A DNA stretch of 35,351 bases from Euprymna scolopes. Its lineage: Eukaryota > Mollusca > Cephalopoda > Sepiida > Sepiolidae. A model generated the notes under the pieces. It was not told the origin of the DNA, ran no database searches, and saw only the letters and a list, made by a program, of their open reading frames with translations. Positions 1 to 9,510 of this stretch are shown here, piece by piece. Made by a program: the position numbers and the translations under genes. Where the stretch lies: NCBI GenBank assembly GCA_024364805.1, contig CM044490.1, positions 97,798,565 to 97,833,915 on the forward strand, read 5' to 3'. Position 1 is the stretch's first letter. Each line of letters starts with the position of its first letter.

Positions 1-99
1 AATAAAGAACATATCCAGTAACAATATTAACCAAAAGTAAGAACGAATTTTATATTATTTTGTTTAAGGAAATATGAATTCATTAGCATAATTTCCATG

Positions 100-1021
100 C
101 TTCAAAATCACTTTGAATAGCCTCTTATCAACTGATGATGTCAATCGGCGGGTGTGAGATGATGTGGTGCTATAGAAAACTTCTAAAATCTTCCTCCAAA
201 ATCCATCCTCCGACGAAAATTGAACACCTCCTTAAAAAAATTTAATCTTTATTTGTGACCAGAACTGTTCAATTGGGTTTATATCTGGAGAATAAGGTGG
301 CCGTGTCATCAAATGTTCTCCACTAATACCTAATGCCTTAAGGTAGTATGTCGCAGCCTTGGCTGAGTGGGGTGGGTCATTGTCGTGTATAAAAATCAAT
401 TTGCTGTAACGTGCCAATGGAAGGTCATCAAGCAAAGATGGCAAATTCCCATTTAAAAATAAAATTTAAAGCTGGCTTGTTAGTTTTACACCTTCTGGCA
501 CTCGAAATGGCCCACTTAGTGCATCGTAAATAATTCCAGCCCCAAAACATAACACCTCCACCTCCCTGTTGACGACGGAATCGATGAGGGGTAGGGAATC
601 CAAGAGGACCCCAAACTTTGGGCTACCCATCTGGTCCATCAAGGGTTGCTCTGGCCTCATCGGTGAAAAGAACATTTTCAAAGATAGTTTTTATTTATTT
701 CTGAGCCCAAGCCAAACATTTTTCCTTATGAGTTTGGTTTACAACAGGTCTTACTATGGGCTTAATACTTCTTGCAATTCCGTTTATGACATTGCAGTGT
801 GTCTTTTTGGACGAAGAAGGTATTCTAGCCTTTCAACCATAGCAGCACTGTTGCTGCCCAGCTGTTTGATAAGTTGACAGCGAATCTTTCTAACATCACG
901 AGCAGAAACTGATTTCTTGTGCTTTTGTCCTCCCTTGGTTTGATGTTTGATTTTCAACGAATGAAGACAATGTTCTTTGATCTCTTCCAAACTCTTTGGC
1001 TAGATCTATGAGTGATAGCAT
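100..1021 (-). pseudogene. Tc1/mariner-superfamily transposase remnant, DD37E type
   Basis: Cut-and-paste transposase of the IS630-Tc1-mariner superfamily, read on the minus strand. An N-terminal helix-turn-helix-like stretch (AKEFGRDQRTLSSFV) lies near 960-1000. The first catalytic Asp is in NVLFTDEARATLDGPDG near 630-680, followed by RRQQGGGGVMFWG and GPFRVPEGVKL near 500-570. The second Asp is in FIHDNDPPH (about 390) and the glutamate in PPYSPDINPIEQFW (about 280). I count 37 residues between the second Asp and the Glu, so the triad is DD37E, not the DD34E of Tc1 or DD34D of mariner. The three acidic residues survive, but the frame is broken by stops and shifts across the gene (for example after LDGPDG), so no active protein is made. 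The C-terminus fades out near 100-200 and I could not identify terminal inverted repeats. The ends given are approximate. Family assignment is firm; the DD37E subtype rests on one residue count. Confidence 0.85.
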
Positions 1022-1149
1022 AATTTTTTTAAAATTTGTTCAAATTCCACAAAAATCAGGGAAATAAGGCGCATTGTTCTGCTCTTCCAGCATATCAAAT
1101 TCAACATCTTTGCGTTTCATAGCAATTTCAAAAATAAAAAAAAATATTG

Positions 1150-1325
1150 ACCCGCAATAAAGCGATATACATGGCGTAATTGGGAAAGGTATTTACAACA
1201 TTGCAGAATACATAGAGAACAGGCAATATGATGTACTCTAATGACTTTCTAGATTGGTACATCTCGGTATATTTATACCGTTAGGACAGTACATACATTG
1301 TGTATGGGTGGCTCAACACATTATC
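1150..1325 (-). repeat. LTR-like terminal repeat, copy at the low-coordinate end
   Basis: Diverged partner of the repeat at 3535-3700, in the same orientation. Shared landmarks are acatagagaaca, tgactttctaga and a tgtgtttgggtg / tgtgtatgggtg block. Together they bracket the Ty3/Gypsy fossil. Exact ends are not determined. Confidence 0.5.
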
Positions 1326-3534
1326 CGATGTTGTTGTTTTTTTTGCACCGTAAAAAGCTGTGATTTTCTTTCCGCCCATGGACGATAATTAATGGGTTAG
1401 TGATTTTTTTTTTATTTCTGTCCAACTGTAACTGTTCATGTATTGGTTGGTGTTGGTCGAAATCGAACGTCTCAAAAATGATGTCGACCGGCTCTTATTC
1501 CACGGGCGATGTGTTGCTGGTGTCACCTGACCCATGTATACTGGTTTCGGAGATGTTTGAGTATATCGCGGATCTTGTCAGATATACACCATATTGCACA
1601 TCAATTCTCCCAAAAAGTATTGTTTTAAAAACTTAAAATAAAACTATAAATCAAACGTTAAAAGTTCTTTTGTGTACATATGAGAGCTTAGGCAATTTTT
1701 ATTGCTTCTGTGAGAGTTTAACAAAATCCAATCTCACCTTTCGTACGAACATGGGTTCAGTAGCTGAGACTGATGTCGGAGTATTTGGATTCGGCGTAAT
1801 TTAAAATACTTGCCAGAATTTTTGTACGGCTTCGTTTGTTGGTTTACCGTGTGCCTTTTCTACTACTGTCACTTCAAATGTCGCAAATGGAACTTTTTTT
1901 TTAAGTGCCGTGAGTTTTCGTTTACCTCTAATTTGGCCTTTATTTTAGTGCATTTTTCTACTTCAGTTGAAAAAACATCGGGATATTTTAATTTTTATTC
2001 ATGTTTAAAATTCTTGTTCTTAATTTTCTTGTAGAAAATATTTATTGAATTATCCCAAAGGTTAAATCTTTTCATCCAGTTTGTCTCAAAAAATTATCGG
2101 AATATTTTAGCATGAAATCTATTACTTTTGTAATTGTAGCGTTAAACGGAAGAAAAAAATAATTTTATTACTAGTGACAGTGTGAGCTGGCATTTGTGTT
2201 TTTTAACGTCTCTAATACGTATATAAATGCATTATCAAAAGATCTCTGTATTTAATTGTTCCATCAAATATTTTATTGCATGAAATTTCGTGTGTTTTTC
2301 GTTGGATCTTGTATGTCCAGTTTAATTGTTGCCGTACTTTACTTGTACAATGTTAAGTTTTATGACCAAGCTTGCCTTAATTTTTGATAAGTTTTTAAAA
2401 AAAACATTTTTTTTTACAATATAATTTTCCACATCAGTTACAATGTTTCGATTATAATTTCTCTTGTTTTTGCATGGTACGAATTTTTTTAAATGTGGGT
2501 GGCCATAGTCTTTTCTATCTTTTTTCAGTTGAGTACCTTTTTTCTTTAGACTAAAAATGTGGTGGGACATAATATTTTTCCTTTCTTTAGAGGATTAATA
2601 TTTGGATATATACTTTACTATTCTGACATATGCAACGTACAATTTCTCCATGTTTTTACACTCACTTTTCATGCTTCCAACCCGATGTCAATCCTCCGCA
2701 ATTTTCTGTAGAGTGAAATTGGCTTCGCTTTCGAGTTTCGAAAGTACTTGTGATCTGATTTCAGTATTCTTTGAAGACACTCGTTTCTGAATAGAAACAT
2801 AGCCAATTACAATCATCTGCCATCAATACCGCTAGTTTAAAATCATCACAGAGGTTTGTTAAGACTGATGCGAAGGCTAAATAATCTTCATTGTCCCGCT
2901 TGTCAAAATTAAAACATTTCCACTATTTTTACTGTGAAGTACTGGCGCAGTATTACTTTTTATAGGCAGTTTACTGTTGGAGTTTTAGAGAAGTATTATC
3001 GGTTTTTCTGTGGTCGCTTTTTTATTTTTGCTGGCGTTATTCGATTTTTTTTGTTGTTGTTGGAGAAGTTTTTCCTCGGTTTTCTCTTGTAGAATCGGTA
3101 TATTTTGTAAGTCTTTGTTGTCAATTTTTGTTACTGTTGAGATAACCTTTCTGTTTTCTACTAATGGTCCAAATGGGCTATCATCATCTAAACGATAATA
3201 GACTTTAAATCCTCCATCTGATAATGTCTTATTTTTTTACAAGAACGAAATTTACTTATCTGGGAATTGTTTCCATTATTTACTGTAAGTTACTGTAATT
3301 TTTCCTAACTAAATGTAAATGCTGTTCGTTTAATAAAATTCACATTTTTATCTTTCGGAGAACAAAATCTTTTTGATTAAAGAAAATCTTCATTAGTTTT
3401 AATGTAAATGTTCTTCAAGTATATTTTTGAGATGTTCTCCCTGTGTTTAACAAAACCAATATTTGTTTAAAAAACGTGTTTGTTGGTGGTTTTATATTGT
3501 AGGTATCCTTTTTATGAATTCGATTTGTTGGGGC

Positions 3535-3700
3535 TCGAAAAGGTTACAAAGAAAGACCTGGACACAGATACAGCTTAAAAAAGATATTTGTATTCAGAAC
3601 AAGACAAAATACATAGAGAACAAGAATTGTAGTATTTAATCCAAGGATGACGTGCTACGAGTGACTTTCTAGAGTATATTGTGTTTGGGTGAATCCCCAG
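3535..3700 (-). repeat. LTR-like terminal repeat, copy at the high-coordinate end
   Basis: Direct partner of 1150-1325 in the same order and orientation. It adjoins the gag-like end of the Ty3/Gypsy fossil, as expected for the 5' LTR of a minus-strand element. Confidence 0.5.
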
Positions 3701-5035
3701 AATAATTTCATTGAATGCATTCTTATCGTTCCCATTTCTTAAATTGCAATCAATTAAATAATTCCAATTTTCAATTTCTCAATTATAATGCTATTCTGGG
3801 TTTTTTTTTCTTTTTTCGTTAGGTGTTAGTCACTAAGATTTGAGACTAAATTGAAGGATTCTGTCAGAAATTATGAATTTAGTTTTCGTGATATAATCTT
3901 TACTTATTCCCCATATCAATTTCCAATTAATAGTTTTCATTGCATTCTATAATCTATGTCATATATTTCCGAGATAAAAAGTGCAGTATTTTAAAGTATT
4001 TGTATTGTAAATCTTTGTGGAGCCTTGCTTTCTCGAAATCCTCAAAGATTTGCTGTCAGAAATTATAAGCTTGCGACAAGTATTTCCAGATTTCTTATTT
4101 TCCCTCTTTTTCTGTCTTTTCTGTCTTCTTTACTCTGTTATGTTCATATAATTATAATAGGATAGATTTTTGCGCATGTCCTTCTATGTTAAAAAGTAAA
4201 TGGGTAACAGACAGTTCAAATGTTTAAACAGCGGGGGTTTTCCAGAAATGAAGAGAATATTCTATCATTTCGATTCTTCTGACAACTGTTTTTATCTTGA
4301 CTTATTGTCACAACACTTCAGTCGATGCCATCTCCGACCTTCTTCAGTTGTATCTTGTCGAATTCGGAAAGCTTTGTTTAAATTCAGAAATTTGTACAGA
4401 ATTTCGAACAGAAGCCTTTATTTAATCCACTGAGGTAGCCGGCATCGTTCTTTGAACCACGACAGAATAGAAATTCTCAGTAAGTCGCCATTGTATGTCG
4501 ATGGGGGAGACATTATAATAGTAAATGTCCCTCACTATTGACGTCTGTTGACAGTGGATGTTATGTCTTGGGATAGCATCCTGATGATTAAAGGACTTGG
4601 AAGTCTGGGTATAGCACCTTCAATTATCAACACACAACTTCAGCTCTTATCAAGATTAGATGGGAGATCGAAGAGAGCCGACTTGATCAATCGTCTGGTC
4701 AGGTCAAGCCTTTACGTCTACTACTAAAATACAAAAAAATGTGAAATTAAAATACAAAATAGTAATTATTATCAAAAATATAATGCAGAAAAATTACAAA
4801 ACACTCTATTAGTATATAGTATAAGGTTTTGGCTAAGGATAAATCATTAAGTGAAGAACGCAAAGCCATGCATGGCTGCAAACTAATTATTGATTTATTT
4901 AAGCTTTGGGTAACGAATAACTCTAGAACAGATGCTCAGGATATCCCACTTCATTGAGTTTACAACTTTGTGTTGTGACATGTCAAAGCGATTGGCTTTC
5001 CGATTCACAGTTCCTTATACCCTGCTTCAAGATAG
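3701..5035. other. Non-coding stretch with a dispersed repeat
   Basis: No coding sequence recognised. Around 4270-4450 a segment (ttatcttgac..., gaatttcgaacagaagcct, tttatttaat) resembles 10660-10860, so it is part of an unnamed dispersed repeat. The part at 4490-4720 is less AT-rich than its surroundings but matches nothing I recognise. Confidence 0.4.
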
Positions 5036-6480
5036 ATGGGGAACACCAGTGGTAAAAAATATAAATCCCATAATAAAGCAAAATATTTAAAAAAAATACT
5101 AACTTCGGAAAGTGAGGAAAAGACGGAATTCCCTAGATTCTACCTAATAGAATCACTGAAAAACCTCTATATCGGAACTTTCCCTTTTCCCTACCAAAAT
5201 AAAAAAAATACTATTTAATGAAATATAACAGAAAACGGCAACAAAAAAAACTAAAGATGGAAATTTACATACAGAAAATAAAACAAGGTTTCGAAATGAG
5301 AGAATAGTAAAAGTGAAAAACGTCAATAATCTCAATATTAAAACTAACCGATTTTGAAATTAAACCAATCAAAGCGAATCATTAGAAGCAGAGTATTTGC
5401 ACTTGCCACCCCTGAAAAAATTTGAACTGAACTAAACAATAGAGGACTTTTCAACCGCAAAAGAAATTTTATAAGGAAAAATAATGAAGATACCCACAAA
5501 CATATAATACTCATATTCAACAAACCAAAATCTCAAAGATCCAAATTAGATATAATATTGAACATGTACAAATATACACCCTAGATCCATTGTTATGTTT
5601 TAAATATAAAATATTTGGAACTTTACAGCGACGTCTGCGGGGAACTATACTTGCGCAAATCAAAAGAAGAAAGCCACACTGAACAAGAATGTCATTAGAC
5701 TAAATGCACAAATTACAAAGATGCCCTTGCTTATTCCTAACTATATGAACGCTGGAGAAAAGAAGAAGAAATCTTAGTAATAAAATACAAAAGAAATATA
5801 CCCTAACCAAAGGCCATAAAAACAGTCGAAAGATACATGACAAACAATAGCCATGCGAAAAATAATAATAGAGCAATATTCCCTTCCTAGACATATAAGT
5901 ACCAGGAACATAGAGAAAAAAGGTATGTACCAAACGAATGACCAAATTTTCCTAAACAAATTTTCAATAATACACCTCGAAAGTTTGAAAAAAACGACAG
6001 AAACTAAACAGATATTCAAAATATCAATATTTACTCGAATGTAACCGAGAAAGTTTATCTGCTAAAGATCATATTAGCAAAATACTGAACACTTTCTACG
6101 AAAAAAAAAAAGCAGAACGACCCACTAATAATCAAATAGAACTTACCGAAGAAAGTTAGTTAAATGTCCAATAAACAAATAGACGCATCAAAATAAGAAA
6201 ACACCCGTCGATATTAATCAAATCAAAAGATAAAACAAAACCAAAACAAAGCAAATAAAATATCTCGATATAACTCCAGAATCAGTAATTCTATCAACAA
6301 AACAAAATTAAAAGATCAAACAGAAGAAATAGAAAACCAAAACCTCACTCAAAAATGCAACCCACTTCCAGACAAAGAACTACAGCAACTCAAAACAGAT
6401 TTGAATAAGTGTATATTGCAGAATAACGACCAACAAAATTTAATAAACTTAAGCGCCGAACAACGTAAACAACACTAGAG
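5036..6480 (+). pseudogene. Jockey-type LINE ORF1 (gag-like, zinc-knuckle) remnant
   Basis: Nucleic-acid-binding ORF1 protein of a Jockey-like non-LTR retrotransposon. The start at 5036 opens MGNTSGKK and leads to EEKTEFPRFYLIESLKN, a typical Jockey ORF1 N-terminal block. A second block near 5380-5560 (SRVFALATPEKI, then IRKNNEDTHKHIILIFNKPK) matches the usual region before the zinc knuckles. Positions 5590-5790 hold the degraded CCHC knuckles; legible pieces are GNYTCANQ, ESHTEQECH and TKCTNYKDALAYS. Downstream, VIKYKRNIP and KTVERYM correspond to the conserved basic tail. The frame is interrupted by several stops and shifts, and some knuckle cysteines are changed (Tyr for Cys in TNY). ORF2 of the same element follows on the same strand from about 6510. 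I recognise it from the order of these motifs; exact subfamily is open. Confidence 0.75.
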
Positions 6481-6509
6481 AAAGCAAGTCCTAACTACCT
6501 CAACAAAAA

Positions 6510-8120
6510 TATCAAAATGAGATGATTTTACAATGAAAGTAAAGAGGAATTTGGGCCAATTACGAAAAAGTGTTGTTACTAATTGACAAATATTTATGCA
6601 ATGTTACATGCTTACAAGAAATATTTCACAAATCCATCAACCAATTAAATATTTTAAAAATTACGCATCGTACAATCACATGCGCAACGATGGACACAGA
6701 CCTTAAGATGCTGTATCAATTTTAGTTAGGAAAGACTTGCCGCAATAACAAATAACTGTAGATAGTGACAAGCAAACAATTGCTATAAAGTTATGATGAT
6801 ATAAAATAATAAATATTTGCTCAATATATATTTCACCAAACGAACCCATTAATGATATTAACATTAACAAATTGATAAAACAAATCCTTTGACCACGCCT
6901 ATTACTAAATGACTTTAACAGCTATCACACTGTAGGTGTGTTGGAAAACGTATAGAAAAGGTACGAACCTAGAAAAAACTCATCAAAAATATTAGTCTTA
7001 AATAATAAGTTCCTGTTGCATTCCAAATCATATACTGGCTTCTATTCCACTGTTTACATCATTAAAACTACCCCACAATTTACATATTGAAGTTCTATGA
7101 TGATTCTTGTGGCAGTGACTACCTGTCCATTGCAATCAGTCAACCCATTAGTGACGATAATAAAACACACTACTGGAAAATAAATGAGGTCGATTTGCAA
7201 CAATTTAACTCCTTGTGTAATAAAAGACTAATCCATAATCCAAAATACAGAAACTTTAATCACAATATCAAATGAATCGATATACAAAATCTCACCATTG
7301 AACAAATACAACTAATCATGGTTTAATAACGAATGCAGCATAGCAATGAAATTACGAAATGCTGCTTTCTTTAAATTGAATAAAGAACCCACTACCAGCA
7401 ACCTAAACCCATATAAACTGCTAAAAGAAAAAGCCCGGAAAATAATCAAATTGCTAAAAAAAAAAATACCGGCGAAACTATGTTAATAAAATTACATCCT
7501 CAACCAAAGACTCCACAGTTTGGAAAATGGTCATGGGAATTTGTGAAAAAATAATCTTCTACAATCAAACTCCTTATGAAAAACAATAATGAAATGACAA
7601 ATATGAAAGATATTGCTAATACACTGGATAAGTCCTTCTCGGCAAATGCATTTTCTGACAACCTGACCACAGAATTTTACAACTACAATAGAAAAACAGA
7701 GGCTAAACATTAACTTAGTCAACACTGAAATTATGATGCATACTTTACCCTTCTAGAATTAAAAGCCATATAAAATCACACAACTAAGTAATTTGATAAA
7801 ATTCGCTACACATTGTTTATACAATTATCCCCCAAATCATTAAACTACTTAATAAACACTTTCAATCACACGTGGAAAAGTTCTAATATCCTAGAATAAT
7901 GGAAACTACTCATCATCATTCCTGCACCAAAAGCGCGAGAACACATTGAAATATGACATCATGAAAGACCTATGCGACATGGGATTAAAAGGCAAGCTTC
8001 CGAGCATTATTTAACCCTTCCTTACAGAAAATTAAGAGTCATAATTGTTTCAACTTTGTCGGAAATCCTAAAACAGAAGACGGTGTCTCTCATTGACGCA
8101 TATTACCGGTAACCCAATTA
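6510..8120 (+). pseudogene. Jockey-type LINE ORF2: endonuclease and partial reverse transcriptase
   Basis: ORF2 of the LINE whose ORF1 lies at 5036-6480. The apurinic-type endonuclease runs about 6535-7290: RGIWANYEKV, VTCLQEIF, then a block ending INKLIKQI near 6880, NDFNSYHT (the family's GDFN motif, first Gly changed) and CGSDYLSI (the family's SDH motif, His lost). One frame stays open at 7087-7275. A linker with NECSIAMKLRNAAFFKL and KARKIIK follows. The reverse transcriptase begins near 7740 (FTLLELKAI, NTFNHTWKSSNI, WKLLIIIPAPK). At about 7933-7957 the sequence jumps from the PAPK block straight to KYDIMKDLCDMGLKGKLP, so motif A with its catalytic Asp is missing, roughly 80-90 codons. 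The YADD motif is also absent because homology stops near 8110. Several stops are present. Not functional. Confidence 0.8.
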
Positions 8121-8415
8121 CAAAGCTGAAGTTTACCAATCACTTAATCCACTACATCACGGGTCTACTTAATCCACTACACCACGGGTCTTTACACAAG
8201 GATTCCTGGCGTAGTAAAAAAAAAATGAATTAAAGGAAATCGGGAAGAAATAGAGGTGTAAACCTGATTTTCCAAACGACTCGACTCACGTAAGAAGATC
8301 AATACATGTTGTGGTCTGAAATATTTAAAAAAAATTTGTTACAAACCTGCCTTGTGCAACTTGTACAAATCTGAGTGGACCAAAAATGAATAAAGAAAAA
8401 AGAAATAAAAATGGC
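8121..8415 (+). mobile_element. Possible LINE 3' region with a 25-bp duplication and A-rich tail
   Basis: Follows the broken ORF2. It includes two tandem 25-bp units (8143-8167 and 8168-8192), an A-run at 8217-8225, and an A-rich end near 8385-8412 (aataaagaaaaaagaaataa) preceded by acttgtacaaatctgagtgg. The A-rich tail fits the 3' end of a LINE, but I cannot prove it belongs to the element at 5036-8120. Confidence 0.4.
8143..8192. repeat. 25-bp tandem duplication
   Basis: Two adjacent units beginning cttaatccactaca, differing at two positions (8143-8167 and 8168-8192). Confidence 0.9.
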
Positions 8416-8419
8416 CGCG

Positions 8420-8645
8420 TTACGCTTTGTATGCCTATGTTACCACCTGATATGCAAATGAGATGCTCCTGGTTGGAGATAAAAGAGGCCTGATTTTTTC
8501 AGAGAGGGTGTTCATTTTGGAGTTTGGTTTTGAAGAAGTGAGTTCGATCAGCAAAAGTGCTTTTGAAGTTGAGAGAGTAATAGCAGAGGGTTGAGTTTTT
8601 GAACTAAAAAATTTTGGCAGCAGTGTGTTAAATCTAACAATTGAG
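8420..8645 (+). mobile_element. Possible LTR fragment (promoter-like)
   Basis: A segment more GC-balanced than its flanks. In order it has the octamer ATGCAAAT (8452-8459), a TATA-like gataaaagag (about 8478-8488), a purine-rich agagagggtgttcatt block, and ttggcagcagtg near 8612-8624, which resembles the start of an LTR retrotransposon body. The arrangement is LTR-like, but no second copy or coding region was seen in the window, so this remains a suggestion. Confidence 0.3.
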
Positions 8646-8999
8646 ACGACTTATTTAACCATACATATTGACTCGGCTAAGGCGAAAAGCATGAGCTACG
8701 CATATGGAGAAACTAATGAACAAGCAACAACTTATACTCAGACGTTTTTGTCAATATACGAATCAATTATTTTACAAATATGTTATACACCCTCAAAAAC
8801 GGTTGGACAATCTTGTGCTCTTTGCATTAAGAAACAATAATGGATATATGGAAAACTTCGTGCTACGAAAATATTATCTCGTTTTACATCGCTAAAATTG
8901 TGTCCGAAATATGAACATTTTCTGATGACGCCACGCTTTATAATAGACATGAGATAAAAAAAAAAAAAAACGAATGTACACATATACTAAGCAATGGCA

Positions 9000-9510
9000 A
9001 AAAGCTTAAAAACGACGTTCAGTCTTTATTGAAACTGGCCGTAAATAGGAGAACATTAAATTCTACTACAAGTTTCTTTTCTTTAACAAAAAAGGCCTTC
9101 TTAACCTATTGATTGCCGTAAACACTCTAGCTGAGAACTCATCGTTCAAACTTATTGGCTACACATCTACAGGTAAACTTAATAGTCTCCGCACAACGGG
9201 CCAAGCCCCACCATATGTCTTATTGTAGCGTACTTTAACGGAATGTGGTCCGATGAACTCACAACAATTGTTTCATCTCGACATACATACTCGCAACCAA
9301 GCAGACAAACAGCAAAATCCAACCCTCTCATTGTTGAGATCCTTGGATGCTAGAAAGCATTTTTCTTTAATAGTTTCTTCCTTTGCACTAGTAGACTTAT
9401 GAATTCATTCTACGTTTCCTATTTCCCTGTGCATACTAAACTGCAGGAGTGTGAACAGAATCTCGCTGCTCAATTCTCCACATCCCTCTGTTAGACATGA
9501 TCACAAATAA
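9000..9510 (+). mobile_element. CR1/Jockey-like LINE, 3' end fragment
   Basis: 5'-truncated end of a LINE ORF2, matching the C-terminal region after the reverse transcriptase. Legible blocks are FKLIGYTSTGKL near 9150, YFNGMWSDEL near 9230-9260, NPLIVEILG near 9320 and FFFNSFFLCTSRLMNS near 9360-9400. These line up with the element at 30360-31990 (CSDKLVARV, HPFTVEVSKC and a SFFPRTARLWDS-like block), so both belong to one family or close families. It carries frameshifts and stops. No clear poly-A tail or target duplication was found. Confidence 0.65.

Larger units (their letters stand above)
1150..3700 (-). mobile_element. Degraded Ty3/Gypsy-type LTR retrotransposon fossil
   Basis: Fossil LTR retrotransposon in minus orientation, broken many times over and clearly short of a whole element. 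Parts seen, in order from its own 5' side (high coordinates): an LTR-like end near 3535-3700; a gag-like region near 2600-3240, including a stretch resembling the Ty3/Gypsy gag segment before the zinc knuckle; low-complexity remains; the C-terminal part of an integrase and its tail near 1340-1880; and a second LTR-like end near 1150-1325. The two ends share words such as acatagagaaca and gtgactttctag but have diverged a good deal, which suggests an old insertion. The full reverse transcriptase was not recognised. Superfamily is supported by the gag and integrase resemblance; lineage is not resolved. Confidence 0.65.

Noticed and set aside
4578-4610. ctgatga...ggaag as a hammerhead ribozyme core
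   Set aside because: The GAAA core and the pairing stems are not there; ctgatga near 8924 and 27600 fails in the same way.
5700-6019. Minus-strand open frames rich in Phe, Leu and Tyr
   Set aside because: They mirror the A-rich plus-strand LINE ORF1 and would only seem to be membrane proteins.
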